Notes under the pieces: generated by a model | Databases searched by the model: none | Told to the model about the DNA's origin: nothing | What the model saw: only the letters and a program-made list of their open reading frames with translations | In this document: positions 43,539 to 51,641 of the stretch, piece by piece | Layout: every line of letters begins with the position of its first letter | How positions within the stretch are numbered: position 1 is the stretch's first letter | NCBI GenBank assembly: GCA_024229395.1 | Contig: JAAESM010000074.1 | Span: 221,183-285,182, forward strand | Length of the DNA stretch: 64,000 nucleotides | Source of the DNA: Planctomycetota bacterium | GTDB taxonomy: Bacteria; Planctomycetota; UBA1135 | Direction of reading: 5' to 3' | Program-made: the position numbers and the translations under genes

Positions 43539-45275
43539 ATGTTTCCTGTTCTTGCTCCCGCCTTTGCCGCCGCAGCCAGCCCCCAGACCGAAACGAGTTC
43601 CCAGCTTGGCTTGGGCAATATCGATCTCACTGTCGCTGCGATTTACCTGGTCGGCATTGTTGCGATTGGGCTGTTAGCCGCCCTCCGTCATAAGCACCGA
43701 CAAGGCGAAGCCAGCGAGTATTTCCTTGCAGGTAAGAGCCTGAGTTGGGGCACGATTGGCCTTGCGCTGTTCGCCACAAATATCTCCACCCTGCACCTGG
43801 TGAGCTTGGCACAAAGTGGTTTCGACACCGGCCTGTTGAACGGCAACTTCGAGTGGATGGCGGCACTGACCTTGGTCATGCTCGGCCTATTCTTCGCGCC
43901 TTTCTACATTCGTTCCGGCATCGCCACGCTGCCAGACTTCCTTGAGAAGCGTTACAACCGCCCCTGCCGTGACTGGCTGGCCGGAGTTTCGGTGCTGACC
44001 GCGATCCTGATCCACATCGCTTTTGCGTTGCTGACCGGCGGCATCATCCTGGAAACGCTGCTCGGAATCCCAATGATGTGGAGCATTGGAGTGTTGTGCG
44101 CGCTGACCGGCCTGTACACGATTGTTGGTGGTTTGCTCGCGGTAGTGATTACCGAATCAATTCAAACCGTAGTACTGCTGCTCGGCGCACTGCTAATCAC
44201 CTGCTATTCCTTCTGGCAACTCGGCGGCACCCCTGAAGCCCCAGGCGGCTGGGATGGATGGTCCAACATGAAAGCCATCCTCGATCGTGAAGGCGCCAAT
44301 TCCAAGCTATCCATGTTGCGCCCTCACGGCGACCCCGACGGCATGCCTTGGTACGCCCTATTCCTGGGTTATCCAGTGCTCGGCATTTGGTACTGGTGTG
44401 CCGACCAAACCATCGTGCAGCGAGTATTGGGTGCGAAAGATGAACACCACGCACGCCAAGGTCCGATCTTTGCCGGCTTGATCAAGATCCTGCCGGTGTT
44501 CTTGTTCGTGATGCCAGGCTTGATGGCCTTCGCTCTTTATCACGACGGCCGCCTCGACTTGTCGAGTTTGCCAGCAACCGAAGATGGCTTCGATTCCAAA
44601 GGAATCTACGGAGCCATGATCACCGAACTGCTGCCGGTCGGTGTGCGCGGAATCATCGTCGCAGCGTTGATGGCCGCGTTGATGAGTACGGTCTCCGGTG
44701 CGCTGAACTCGATCTCCACCTTGGTCAGTTATGACTTGGTCAAGCGCTTCAAGCCGGACCTCAATGACCACAAGTTGGTCGCAAGCGGACGCATCGCGGC
44801 CGCCGTGGCTTTGGTGTTTGCCGTCTTGTTGGTGCCAGCGATCAACTCCTACCAAAGCCTGTTCGAGGCACTGAATGACATCATTGCCCACATTGCGCCT
44901 CCGATCACCTGCGTCTTCGTACTCGGTGTGTTCTGGAAAGGTGCAAGTTCACGCGCCGCCACCATCACTTTGATCTTCGGCTCATTACTTGGCGCGGGCG
45001 TGTTCGCCGCCAAGACCATCAACCCGGAATCCTTCGTCAACAAGGTGCCGGGCGGTTTTATGATGATGGCCTTCATCCTGATGATGATCTGCGTGGCGAT
45101 TCAAGTTGTGGCAAGCTTGCTACTACCTGATCCAAATGACGAACGTCGCGAGCTTGTTTGGGAACGCCCTTGGTCGCCACTCATGATCCCTGGCCGTTCA
45201 AAACTCGGCGACCCACGCCTGTTGGCCGGCTTGCTGCTTGCGATCATGACCTGCCTTTACATCATCTTCCGCTAA
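43539..45275 (+). CDS. SSS family sodium:solute symporter, probable L-fucose transporter
   Basis: The 578-residue protein has about 14 membrane helices with SSS/SGLT features: AIYLVGIVAIGLLAALRHK, SEYFLAGKSLSWGTIGLALF, LYTIVGGLLAVVITESIQT and MAALMSTVSGALNSISTLVS (the Na2-site helix). It is the first gene of the fucose operon, with only 8 bp before the mutarotase gene, so L-fucose or a related deoxysugar is the likely substrate; this is an inference from context. The 188-bp upstream spacer should contain the operon promoter; no operator was recognised. Confidence 0.88.
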   Translation: MFPVLAPAFAAAASPQTETSSQLGLGNIDLTVAAIYLVGIVAIGLLAALRHKHRQGEASEYFLAGKSLSWGTIGLALFATNISTLHLVSLAQSGFDTGLLNGNFEWMAALTLVMLGLFFAPFYIRSGIATLPDFLEKRYNRPCRDWLAGVSVLTAILIHIAFALLTGGIILETLLGIPMMWSIGVLCALTGLYTIVGGLLAVVITESIQTVVLLLGALLITCYSFWQLGGTPEAPGGWDGWSNMKAILDREGANSKLSMLRPHGDPDGMPWYALFLGYPVLGIWYWCADQTIVQRVLGAKDEHHARQGPIFAGLIKILPVFLFVMPGLMAFALYHDGRLDLSSLPATEDGFDSKGIYGAMITELLPVGVRGIIVAALMAALMSTVSGALNSISTLVSYDLVKRFKPDLNDHKLVASGRIAAAVALVFAVLLVPAINSYQSLFEALNDIIAHIAPPITCVFVLGVFWKGASSRAATITLIFGSLLGAGVFAAKTINPESFVNKVPGGFMMMAFILMMICVAIQVVASLLLPDPNDERRELVWERPWSPLMIPGRSKLGDPRLLAGLLLAIMTCLYIIFR

Positions 45276-45283
45276 CCCACTCC

Positions 45284-45742
45284 ATGAAGTCTCTCGCCCT
45301 CTCCGCTCTTCTGTGCATGCCCATGTTCAGCTGCCAGAACATGACTACTCCAGAGAAAGCCGTCTTCGGCCTCAGCAACCCGGAACACAAATCGATCGAT
45401 GGCATCGAATACTACGCCTCGGTGATCGAGCTCATTCCTGAGAAGGAAGAGCAGTACCGCCAACTACACGCCAACGTCTGGCCGGAAGTGGTCGCAGCGA
45501 TCGAAAAGGCCAATATCCGCGACTATCGGATCTACCGCGCATCACTTGGCGGCAAGACTTACTTGTTCAGCACATTCGCATATGTTGGTCATGATTTTGA
45601 AACCGACATGGCTTCGATTGGCACTGACCCAACGACCCGTGATCGTTGGTGGCCAATCACTGATGCATGTCAGCAACGAATCTCGGGCACTCCAGACGGC
45701 GAACAATGGATGGCGCTGGAGCAACTGATGCGTCTTCCATAA
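45284..45742 (+). CDS. L-rhamnose/L-fucose mutarotase family lipoprotein
   Basis: ATG 45284 gives 152 residues. It begins with a lipoprotein signal (MKSLALSALLCMPMFSC, lipobox ending at Cys 17). The rest is a dimeric alpha/beta mutarotase domain of the RhaM type (PF05336): IEYYASVIELIPEKEEQYRQ, HANVWPEVVAAIEKANI and DRWWPITDACQQR. Such enzymes interconvert alpha and beta anomers; the fucose locus of Campylobacter has a similar gene. Having a lipid anchor is unusual and would place it outside the inner membrane, supplying the transporter with the right anomer. Confidence 0.83.
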   Translation: MKSLALSALLCMPMFSCQNMTTPEKAVFGLSNPEHKSIDGIEYYASVIELIPEKEEQYRQLHANVWPEVVAAIEKANIRDYRIYRASLGGKTYLFSTFAYVGHDFETDMASIGTDPTTRDRWWPITDACQQRISGTPDGEQWMALEQLMRLP

Positions 45743-45748
45743 CAAGGC

Positions 45749-46549
45749 ATGGATCTTCAACTCAAGAACAAGGTCGCGTTGGTCACCGGTGGTGCCAGTG
45801 GCATCGGCGAGAGCATCGTGCGCACATTGGCGGCAGAAGGTGCTGTGGTCGTGATTGCTGGCCGTAACGCGGAAAAGGCGCAACCGATTCTCGATGACCT
45901 GGAAGACGCCGGTCACAGTGCCAGCTTCGTGCACGTGGAGCTGACCAACACTGCGCAGATCGAATCCGCGATTGCCGAGCTCATGCAACGCCATGGTCAA
46001 CTGGATCTGTTGATCAACAATGCCGGCGTGAATGATGGCGTCGGCCTTGGTGATGGAGTCGATGCCTTCCGCGCATCCTTGGAAAACAACCTCACGCAGG
46101 TCTACGCCTGCAGTCACTTTGCACTGCCTCACCTGACAGCCAGCCAGGGCGCGATCGTGAACATCGGTTCGAAGGTCGCCGATACCGGCCAAGGCGGCAC
46201 CAGTGGCTATGCCGCAAGTAAAGGTGGCATGAATGCACTCACGCGGGAATGGGCCATTGATTTGGCCGATTCGAATGTTCGCGTGAACGCCGTGATTCCC
46301 GCCGAGACCTGGACGCCACTTTATGAGCGTTGGCTGGACCAGGCCTGTGCGGACCCAGCCGCCGCGCGCCAAGAAATCGAAAGTACGATCCCGCTTGGTC
46401 AGCGTATGACCACCTGCCAAGAAGTCGCCGACATGGTCGCCTTCCTGGCCAGCCCACGCAGTAGTCATACCACCGGCCAGATCATCTACGTCGATGGCGG
46501 CTACACCCACCTCGATCGCGCATGCACTCTTTCGCGCGAACACAGCTAA
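45749..46549 (+). CDS. SDR oxidoreductase, probable L-fucose dehydrogenase
   Basis: A 266-residue classical SDR: VALVTGGASGIGES (cofactor loop), LLINNAGVNDG, catalytic Ser in IVNIGSKVADTG and YAASKGGMN (YxxxK). It begins 6 bp after the mutarotase and is followed by another SDR. In the non-phosphorylating pathway, L-fucose is oxidised to the lactone by such an SDR. Assigning this copy to the first step and the second copy to the keto-deoxy step rests on general resemblance only and could be reversed. Confidence 0.82.
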   Translation: MDLQLKNKVALVTGGASGIGESIVRTLAAEGAVVVIAGRNAEKAQPILDDLEDAGHSASFVHVELTNTAQIESAIAELMQRHGQLDLLINNAGVNDGVGLGDGVDAFRASLENNLTQVYACSHFALPHLTASQGAIVNIGSKVADTGQGGTSGYAASKGGMNALTREWAIDLADSNVRVNAVIPAETWTPLYERWLDQACADPAAARQEIESTIPLGQRMTTCQEVADMVAFLASPRSSHTTGQIIYVDGGYTHLDRACTLSREHS

Positions 46550-46568
46550 CCACGCCCACTACTTAGAC

Positions 46569-47357
46569 ATGTCTACTTTCTTCGACCTTAGCGGCAAGAC
46601 CGCCATCGTCACCGGTTCCGGCAGCGGCATCGGCCAAGCCATCGCATTGCGTTTCGCACAAGCGGGCGCGCATGTAGCGATCTGGGATTTGACCTTGGAG
46701 TCAGCGCGGAAGACCTTGCAGTTAGTGCAAGAAGCCGGCGGCAGCGGCGAAGCGGCGGCGGTCAATGTGGCGAATGCAGAGGCGGTGGAAAGTTCTGTGG
46801 CCGCATTGCAGGAAGCTCGCTCCAGAATCGATATTTTGGTCAACAATGCAGGAGTCGCAAGCGTTGGCAATGTGGAACAAACCAGTCCCGAAGAATTGGA
46901 ACGAGTCTTTCAGGTCAACATTGCCGGCGTCGCAAACGGCTTGCGCGCAGTGGCGCCACGTATGGCCAAGCAAGGTGGCGGCGCGATCTTGAATCTTGCA
47001 TCGATTGCCAGCTTGATTGGAGTGGCCGACCGCTTCGCCTACTCCACCAGCAAGGGGGCGGTCCTCACCATGACCTACTCGGTGGCGATTGATTACGCCA
47101 AGCAAGGTGTGCGCTGCAACTGCGTGTGCCCGGCGCGCATCCACACACCTTTCGTCGATGGTTATTTGGAGCAAAACTACCCCGACAACAAAGAGGAGAT
47201 GTTCCAGAAGCTCAGCGAGTACCAACCCATCGGTCGCATGGGTGAACCTGAAGAGGTCGCGGCTCTCGCGCACTTCCTGTGCAGCGACGAATCCTCATTC
47301 ATTACCGGCGCCGCCTACCCCATCGATGGTGGCGTGTGCTCCATGCCTGGTTTCTAA
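46569..47357 (+). CDS. SDR oxidoreductase, probable 2-keto-3-deoxy-L-fuconate dehydrogenase
   Basis: ATG 46569 (MSTFFDLSGKTAIVTG) is chosen; an ORF extension upstream lies within the previous gene. The 262-residue protein has GSGSGIGQAIALRFAQ (cofactor loop), DILVNNAGVASVG, LNLASIASLIG (Ser) and YSTSKGAVLTM (YxxxK). The VCPARIHTPFVDGYLEQN stretch is typical of the group that oxidises 2-keto-3-deoxy-fuconate at C4. It lies between the first SDR and the FAH hydrolase, matching its place in the pathway. Confidence 0.82.
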   Translation: MSTFFDLSGKTAIVTGSGSGIGQAIALRFAQAGAHVAIWDLTLESARKTLQLVQEAGGSGEAAAVNVANAEAVESSVAALQEARSRIDILVNNAGVASVGNVEQTSPEELERVFQVNIAGVANGLRAVAPRMAKQGGGAILNLASIASLIGVADRFAYSTSKGAVLTMTYSVAIDYAKQGVRCNCVCPARIHTPFVDGYLEQNYPDNKEEMFQKLSEYQPIGRMGEPEEVAALAHFLCSDESSFITGAAYPIDGGVCSMPGF

Positions 47358-47384
47358 CGGCGTTACCACACCCTTCACCCAACC

Positions 47385-48236
47385 ATGAAACTCGCCCGCA
47401 TCGGCCAACCAGACCATGAGAAACCCGCCGTCATCCTTGAAGATGGCAGCCGCGTCGATGTCTCGTCGATCATCAGTGACTTCACGCCCTGCACCCTTGA
47501 AGATGGCGCTTTCGACAAACTGCAAGCCGCCGACTTGAGCAGCTTACCGCGCTTGGATTCGCAGGAACGAATCGGCGCAGCCATCAAACGCCCTGGCAAG
47601 ATCATCTGCATCGGCTTGAACTATGCGGCACACGCCGCGGAAGGTGGCATGGATGTGCCTGCCGAGCCAGTGGTGTTCTTCAAGGCGACCAGCGCGATTA
47701 CCGGACCGAACGATGGCATCGTGATTCCAAAGGATAGTGAGCAAACCGATTGGGAAGTCGAACTGGCGGTGGTGATCGGCAAGACGTGCCGCCATGTGGC
47801 GGAAGAGGATGCACTCGATCACGTACTTGGCTATTGCTTGCACAACGATTGGTCCGAGCGCGAGTGGCAACTGCATCGTTGTGGTCAATGGGTCAAAGGC
47901 AAGAGCGCCGATACCTTCGCACCGCTCGGCCCGTTCATTGCCACTGGCAGCGAGGTCGCAGACCCGAACAACCTTGACCTTTGGCTCACGGTCAACGGCG
48001 AGAAGTTGCAGAACAGTTCGACCAGCGATTTCATCTTCAATGTGCAACAAGTGATTGCACATCTTTCCGCCTTCATGACCCTCGAGCCTGGCGATGTCAT
48101 CAGTACCGGTACGCCAGCTGGTGTTGGTCTTGGCCTGAAGCCGCCGCGTTACCTGAAGGAAGGTGATGTGGTCGAGCTCGGCATTGAAGGTCTAGGTCAA
48201 CAACGTCAAGTGGCCACCAGTTACCAATCTGCATGA
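47385..48236 (+). CDS. FAH-family hydrolase, probable 2,4-diketo-3-deoxy-L-fuconate hydrolase
   Basis: The 283-residue protein has the fumarylacetoacetate-hydrolase C-terminal fold: CIGLNYAAHAAEGGMDVPAE, PVVFFKATSAITGPNDGIVI, TDWEVELAVVIGK (metal Glu pair), WVKGKSADTFAPLGPFI and VISTGTPAGVGLG. The members acting on 2,4-diketo-3-deoxy-fuconate or -rhamnonate cleave it to pyruvate and L-lactate. It overlaps the lactonase start as ATGA. Confidence 0.85.
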   Translation: MKLARIGQPDHEKPAVILEDGSRVDVSSIISDFTPCTLEDGAFDKLQAADLSSLPRLDSQERIGAAIKRPGKIICIGLNYAAHAAEGGMDVPAEPVVFFKATSAITGPNDGIVIPKDSEQTDWEVELAVVIGKTCRHVAEEDALDHVLGYCLHNDWSEREWQLHRCGQWVKGKSADTFAPLGPFIATGSEVADPNNLDLWLTVNGEKLQNSSTSDFIFNVQQVIAHLSAFMTLEPGDVISTGTPAGVGLGLKPPRYLKEGDVVELGIEGLGQQRQVATSYQSA

Positions 48237-49054
48237 TCGACTCTCACCAACATCTGATCGAAGCGGGGCGCTTTCGCTACCCGTGGTTGACGGGTGTGCC
48301 TGAGCTTCACGGTCAATTCGGCTTGGAACAATATCGTTCCGCAAGTCAGGGAACTGGAATCGGCTCCAGCATCTTCATGGAAGTCGACGTTGCGGAGGAG
48401 GATCAAGCCGCCGAGGCTGCCTACTTCTGCTCGTTGGCGGAAGGTTCCTCGAGCGGAATCGTTGCGGTAGTTGCCGGCTGCCGCCCGGAATCCGCAGGCT
48501 TCCACGAACACCTTGCGCGCGTTGAGCATGACAAAGTCGTCGGCTTACGACGCATCCTGCATGTGGTTCCCGACGCGATCAGTCAGTCGACGGACTTCCG
48601 TCGCAACGTCGCAAGCCTGGCCGACCATGACTTGAGTTTCGACCTCTGCATTCGTGCAGACCAACTACCACTCGGCTTGGAGTTAATCGCCGCGGCACCG
48701 CAGACACGCTTCATTCTTGATCATTGTGCGAACCCACCTGCCGTCGATTCCGGTGATTGGCAGGCTTGGTGTGACAACATCGCCCGCTGTGCGGACTTCG
48801 CCAATGTCACATGCAAGGTTTCTGGACTCGGCGCGCACCTCGGGCCAGGATTGCGCCCTATACTTGAACAGGTCTCGACCAACTTCGGTTGGGATCGATT
48901 AATGTTCGGTGGTGACTGGCCTGTCTGTTTATTGGCTGATACCTCACTAGTTTCTTGGACCGACTCTGTTCGGGCACTTCTCTCTGACCAATCTGAAGAA
49001 CGCCAACAGGCCTTCTTTTCTGGCAATGCCACTCGCACCTACGGGTTGCGTTGA
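48233..49054 (+). CDS. Amidohydrolase-2 family, probable L-fucono-1,5-lactonase
   Basis: A 273-residue TIM-barrel metal-dependent hydrolase of COG3618: MIDSHQHLIEAGRFRYPWL (HxH metal motif), GLRRILHVVPDAI, FILDHCANPPAVDSG (metal His) and LMFGGDWPVCLL (catalytic Asp). Family members open L-fucono- or rhamnono-lactones to the acid. Start overlaps the FAH gene by 4 bp, and the dehydratase N-subunit starts 16 bp after its stop, as expected for step two of the pathway. Confidence 0.87.
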   Translation: MIDSHQHLIEAGRFRYPWLTGVPELHGQFGLEQYRSASQGTGIGSSIFMEVDVAEEDQAAEAAYFCSLAEGSSSGIVAVVAGCRPESAGFHEHLARVEHDKVVGLRRILHVVPDAISQSTDFRRNVASLADHDLSFDLCIRADQLPLGLELIAAAPQTRFILDHCANPPAVDSGDWQAWCDNIARCADFANVTCKVSGLGAHLGPGLRPILEQVSTNFGWDRLMFGGDWPVCLLADTSLVSWTDSVRALLSDQSEERQQAFFSGNATRTYGLR

Positions 49055-49070
49055 TCCGAACCCAATCCCC

Positions 49071-49349
49071 ATGACCAGTCACCTCGCCGTCTTGCGCATT
49101 CACCCCAACGACAACATCTGTGTTGCTCTCCACCCTATGGAGGCCGGAACCGAGATCGTCTGTGGGTCCATCCAATTCGTGTTAGCGCATGACATCCGAC
49201 TGGGCGCTAAGCTCGCGCTAATGCCAATGACCGCCGGTTCCACGATCCTGAAGTTCGGCGAGCCAATCGGCTTACTAACAGATGATGTCGAGCTCGGTGG
49301 TTATGTCCATAGCCACAACTTGAAGAGTGAGTACATGCAAAATGCCTGA
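49071..49349 (+). CDS. UxaA-type dehydratase N-terminal (SAF) subunit
   Basis: The ATG at 49071 (MTSHLAVLRIHPNDNICVAL) gives 92 residues of an SAF-like beta-clip domain ending SHNLKSEYMQNA. In ordinary altronate/galactarate dehydratases this is fused to the large domain; here it is separate, as in the Campylobacter Cj0482/Cj0483 fucose locus. It overlaps the large subunit by 8 bp. The pair would dehydrate L-fuconate to 2-keto-3-deoxy-L-fuconate. Confidence 0.85.
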   Translation: MTSHLAVLRIHPNDNICVALHPMEAGTEIVCGSIQFVLAHDIRLGAKLALMPMTAGSTILKFGEPIGLLTDDVELGGYVHSHNLKSEYMQNA

Positions 49350-50541
49350 GCTCTCTGGCTACCTTCGTCAGGATGGTCGCAAAGGCATCCGCAATATCGT
49401 GATCGTGGCTTACCTGGTCGAATGCGCTCACCACATTGCTGCCGAGATCACTTTGCCGCTGCGTGAACAGGGCGTGCACCTGATCGGCTTCCCTGGTTGT
49501 TACCCCAACACCTATGCACACCGCATGATGGAAAGCATCAGCACGCACCCGAACGTGGGCGCCGTTTTGCTGGTGAGCTTAGGTTGCGAGAGTTTCGCGC
49601 GCCAACAACTGGCTGATACGATTGCCGCTAGCGGTCGCCCGGTCGAGACCCTCGTAATCCAAGAGCACGGTGGCACGCGCAGTACCATCGAGAAAGGTCG
49701 TGCTTGGGTGGAAGAGGTTCGCCAACAACTGGACAAGCAACAGCGCGTGCCGATGGGAATTGATGAGCTCGTCGTGGGCACAATTTGCGGCGGTTCCGAC
49801 GCCACCAGTGGTTTGACTGCCAACCCTGCCATCGGCCATGCCTTCGACAGCCTGGTCGAACAAGGTGCAGCCTGCATCTTCGAAGAGACTGGTGAGTTGA
49901 TCGGTTGCGAACAACACCTGGCTCGCCGTTGCGTCACGCCTGAGCTAGGCGCAGAAGTGGTAGCCAGTATCGATAAGGCGCGCGAGTGTTATGACACGCT
50001 GGGTCACGGTAGTTTCGCCAACGGCAACGCCGAAGGTGAGTTGACCACTCAAGAAGAGAAGTCGATGGGTGCTTATGCCAAGAGTGGCTTCGGCGCCTTG
50101 CATGGTTTGATCAAGCCGGGAGACCTGCCGCCACGCGGTGGCCTGTACCTCTTGGATGTGGTGCCGGATGGCGAAGTGCGCTTTGGTTTCCCGAACATCG
50201 TCGACAACGCCGAGATCGGTGAATTGATCGCATGCGGTTGTCACCTGATCCTGTTCTCTACCGGGCGTGGTTCGGTGGTCGGCAGTGCCGTGTCTCCGGT
50301 AATCAAGATCTGCGGCAACCCGCAAACCTATGAGAACCTCAGCGACGACATGGATCTCAACGCCGGCGCGATTCTCACCGATAACGTCACGCTTCCCGAT
50401 GTCGGCGATCAGCTATTGGAACTGGTGCATGAAACGGTCAGTGGTACACCAACGCGTAGTGAAGGCCTTTGCCATCAGGAGTTCATCCTGACGTACAAGA
50501 CTTTCGAGCCATTGGGCCCGGGCTGCTTGCCTGGCTTCTAG
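49342..50541 (+). CDS. UxaA-type dehydratase large subunit, probable L-fuconate dehydratase
   Basis: The start ATG 49342 (MPELSGYLRQDGRKGIRNIV) overlaps the small subunit; an in-frame ATG at 49327 is a little earlier. 399 residues with the UxaA C-terminal domain: RKGIRNIVIVAYLVECAHHI, TICGGSDATSGLTANPAIGH (active-site Cys and Gly-rich loop), GAACIFEETGELIGCE and LIPFSTGRGS-like LILFSTGRGSVVGSAVSPVI. Conserved Cys residues probably bind the metal. The product acts in the L-fucose pathway; its exact sugar-acid specificity is inferred from the neighbours. Confidence 0.87.
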   Translation: MPELSGYLRQDGRKGIRNIVIVAYLVECAHHIAAEITLPLREQGVHLIGFPGCYPNTYAHRMMESISTHPNVGAVLLVSLGCESFARQQLADTIAASGRPVETLVIQEHGGTRSTIEKGRAWVEEVRQQLDKQQRVPMGIDELVVGTICGGSDATSGLTANPAIGHAFDSLVEQGAACIFEETGELIGCEQHLARRCVTPELGAEVVASIDKARECYDTLGHGSFANGNAEGELTTQEEKSMGAYAKSGFGALHGLIKPGDLPPRGGLYLLDVVPDGEVRFGFPNIVDNAEIGELIACGCHLILFSTGRGSVVGSAVSPVIKICGNPQTYENLSDDMDLNAGAILTDNVTLPDVGDQLLELVHETVSGTPTRSEGLCHQEFILTYKTFEPLGPGCLPGF

Positions 50542-50595
50542 GCAAGTCTTGTCGCAACGGGTTGTGCTGCGAGGCAACTCGAACCGTTTGTGGAA

Positions 50596-51603
50596 TCAAT
50601 CCGCTGCAACTCGAATCGTGCGTGACTCCACATCCCCCACGCCATGGATCTCCATGCGGTCGGCGAAGACGTCGACCGTGGCGTAGGCGTTGTCGGCTGG
50701 ATCGGCGTTGACAATCGCCGGCATCGTCAAGAAGCTGCGGCCGTTTCGTTCGGCAAAACCGCCAGCGTGATCATGCCCATTGATCCATGCAGTGAAGGCG
50801 TGTGACTCATCAAGAATCGCCAGGACTTCCTTGTGATCCCAGAGCAGGTGACCAGCGGTACTCGATTCCGCCAGCACCGGATGATGGCTGAACACCACGA
50901 CATGCTGTTGCGCTGAGTCGGCCAAAGCGAGCTCAGATTTCAACCATTCTCGCTGCACCGACCCTAGACCGCCGTTCCACTCGCGCGCACTTGGGTATGC
51001 CTTGGTCTTGTGTTGATCCAGCCATTCCTTGGCCTTCTGGTAGGCCGGATCGGATTCCGCAAGACCACAAACACTGAACGCCATCGAATCGACATTAATG
51101 AAGCGCCAACGACCTTGGCTGAAGGAATAGTAATTCTGCTTCAAGTTCAAGCGCTGCTCTAACTCCTCGCGCGGCACCTCAAGACAATGATTGCCAATCA
51201 CATGATGCACGCTGCAAGTCAGACCCGAGAAGGCATCCAACACCTCGATCAAGTCGGTGCGCGAATCCTCGACCTTGCCGCGGCCATCGATGATGTCGCC
51301 ACAATGCACCACGAAACGCAAATCCTTGGTGCGGAAATCTTCCACGCAATTCTTCAGGTTGACGAGGCCATCGCGATACCGGCGCTTACCGACGGTTTCC
51401 TTGTCTGCGTATTGCACATCACTGAGCAGGCCAAAGCTGAATGGCGAATCGGAGAAAGTAGACATTTCGGGATCGCTGGAGTCCGCCGACGAAGTGCTTG
51501 AGTTACAAGCAAAGCCGGCAAGTGTTGCCGCTGCGAGCAAGGCCAGCCCACTCCACATACCCGGAGTTCGGGCGGTTATTTGCGAAAAAACTGCGTTGCG
51601 CAT
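50596..51603 (-). CDS. Calcineurin-like metallophosphoesterase lipoprotein
   Basis: A 335-residue protein with a lipoprotein-type signal (LALLAAATLAGFAC; Cys near 33). The dimetal motif set is visible: FGLLSDVQYAD (Asp), FVVHCGDIIDGRG (GD), HHVIGNHCLEV (GNH), VVVFSHHPVLAE (His) and AWINGHDHAGGF (GHxH). It resembles ADP-ribose/CDP-alcohol pyrophosphatases (ADPRibase-Mn type). It faces away from the glycosidase gene at 51642 and converges on the dehydratase gene. A role in fucose use is not evident. Confidence 0.85.
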   Translation of the reverse strand: MRNAVFSQITARTPGMWSGLALLAAATLAGFACNSSTSSADSSDPEMSTFSDSPFSFGLLSDVQYADKETVGKRRYRDGLVNLKNCVEDFRTKDLRFVVHCGDIIDGRGKVEDSRTDLIEVLDAFSGLTCSVHHVIGNHCLEVPREELEQRLNLKQNYYSFSQGRWRFINVDSMAFSVCGLAESDPAYQKAKEWLDQHKTKAYPSAREWNGGLGSVQREWLKSELALADSAQQHVVVFSHHPVLAESSTAGHLLWDHKEVLAILDESHAFTAWINGHDHAGGFAERNGRSFLTMPAIVNADPADNAYATVDVFADRMEIHGVGDVESRTIRVAAD

Positions 51604-51641
51604 GGGGCCAGTGTAGCAAGCGTTCCTACGATGCTTGCACC

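Noticed and set aside
45542..46543. Minus-strand frame of 333 codons in the fucose operon
   Set aside because: Antisense to mutarotase and SDR genes with intact catalytic motifs.
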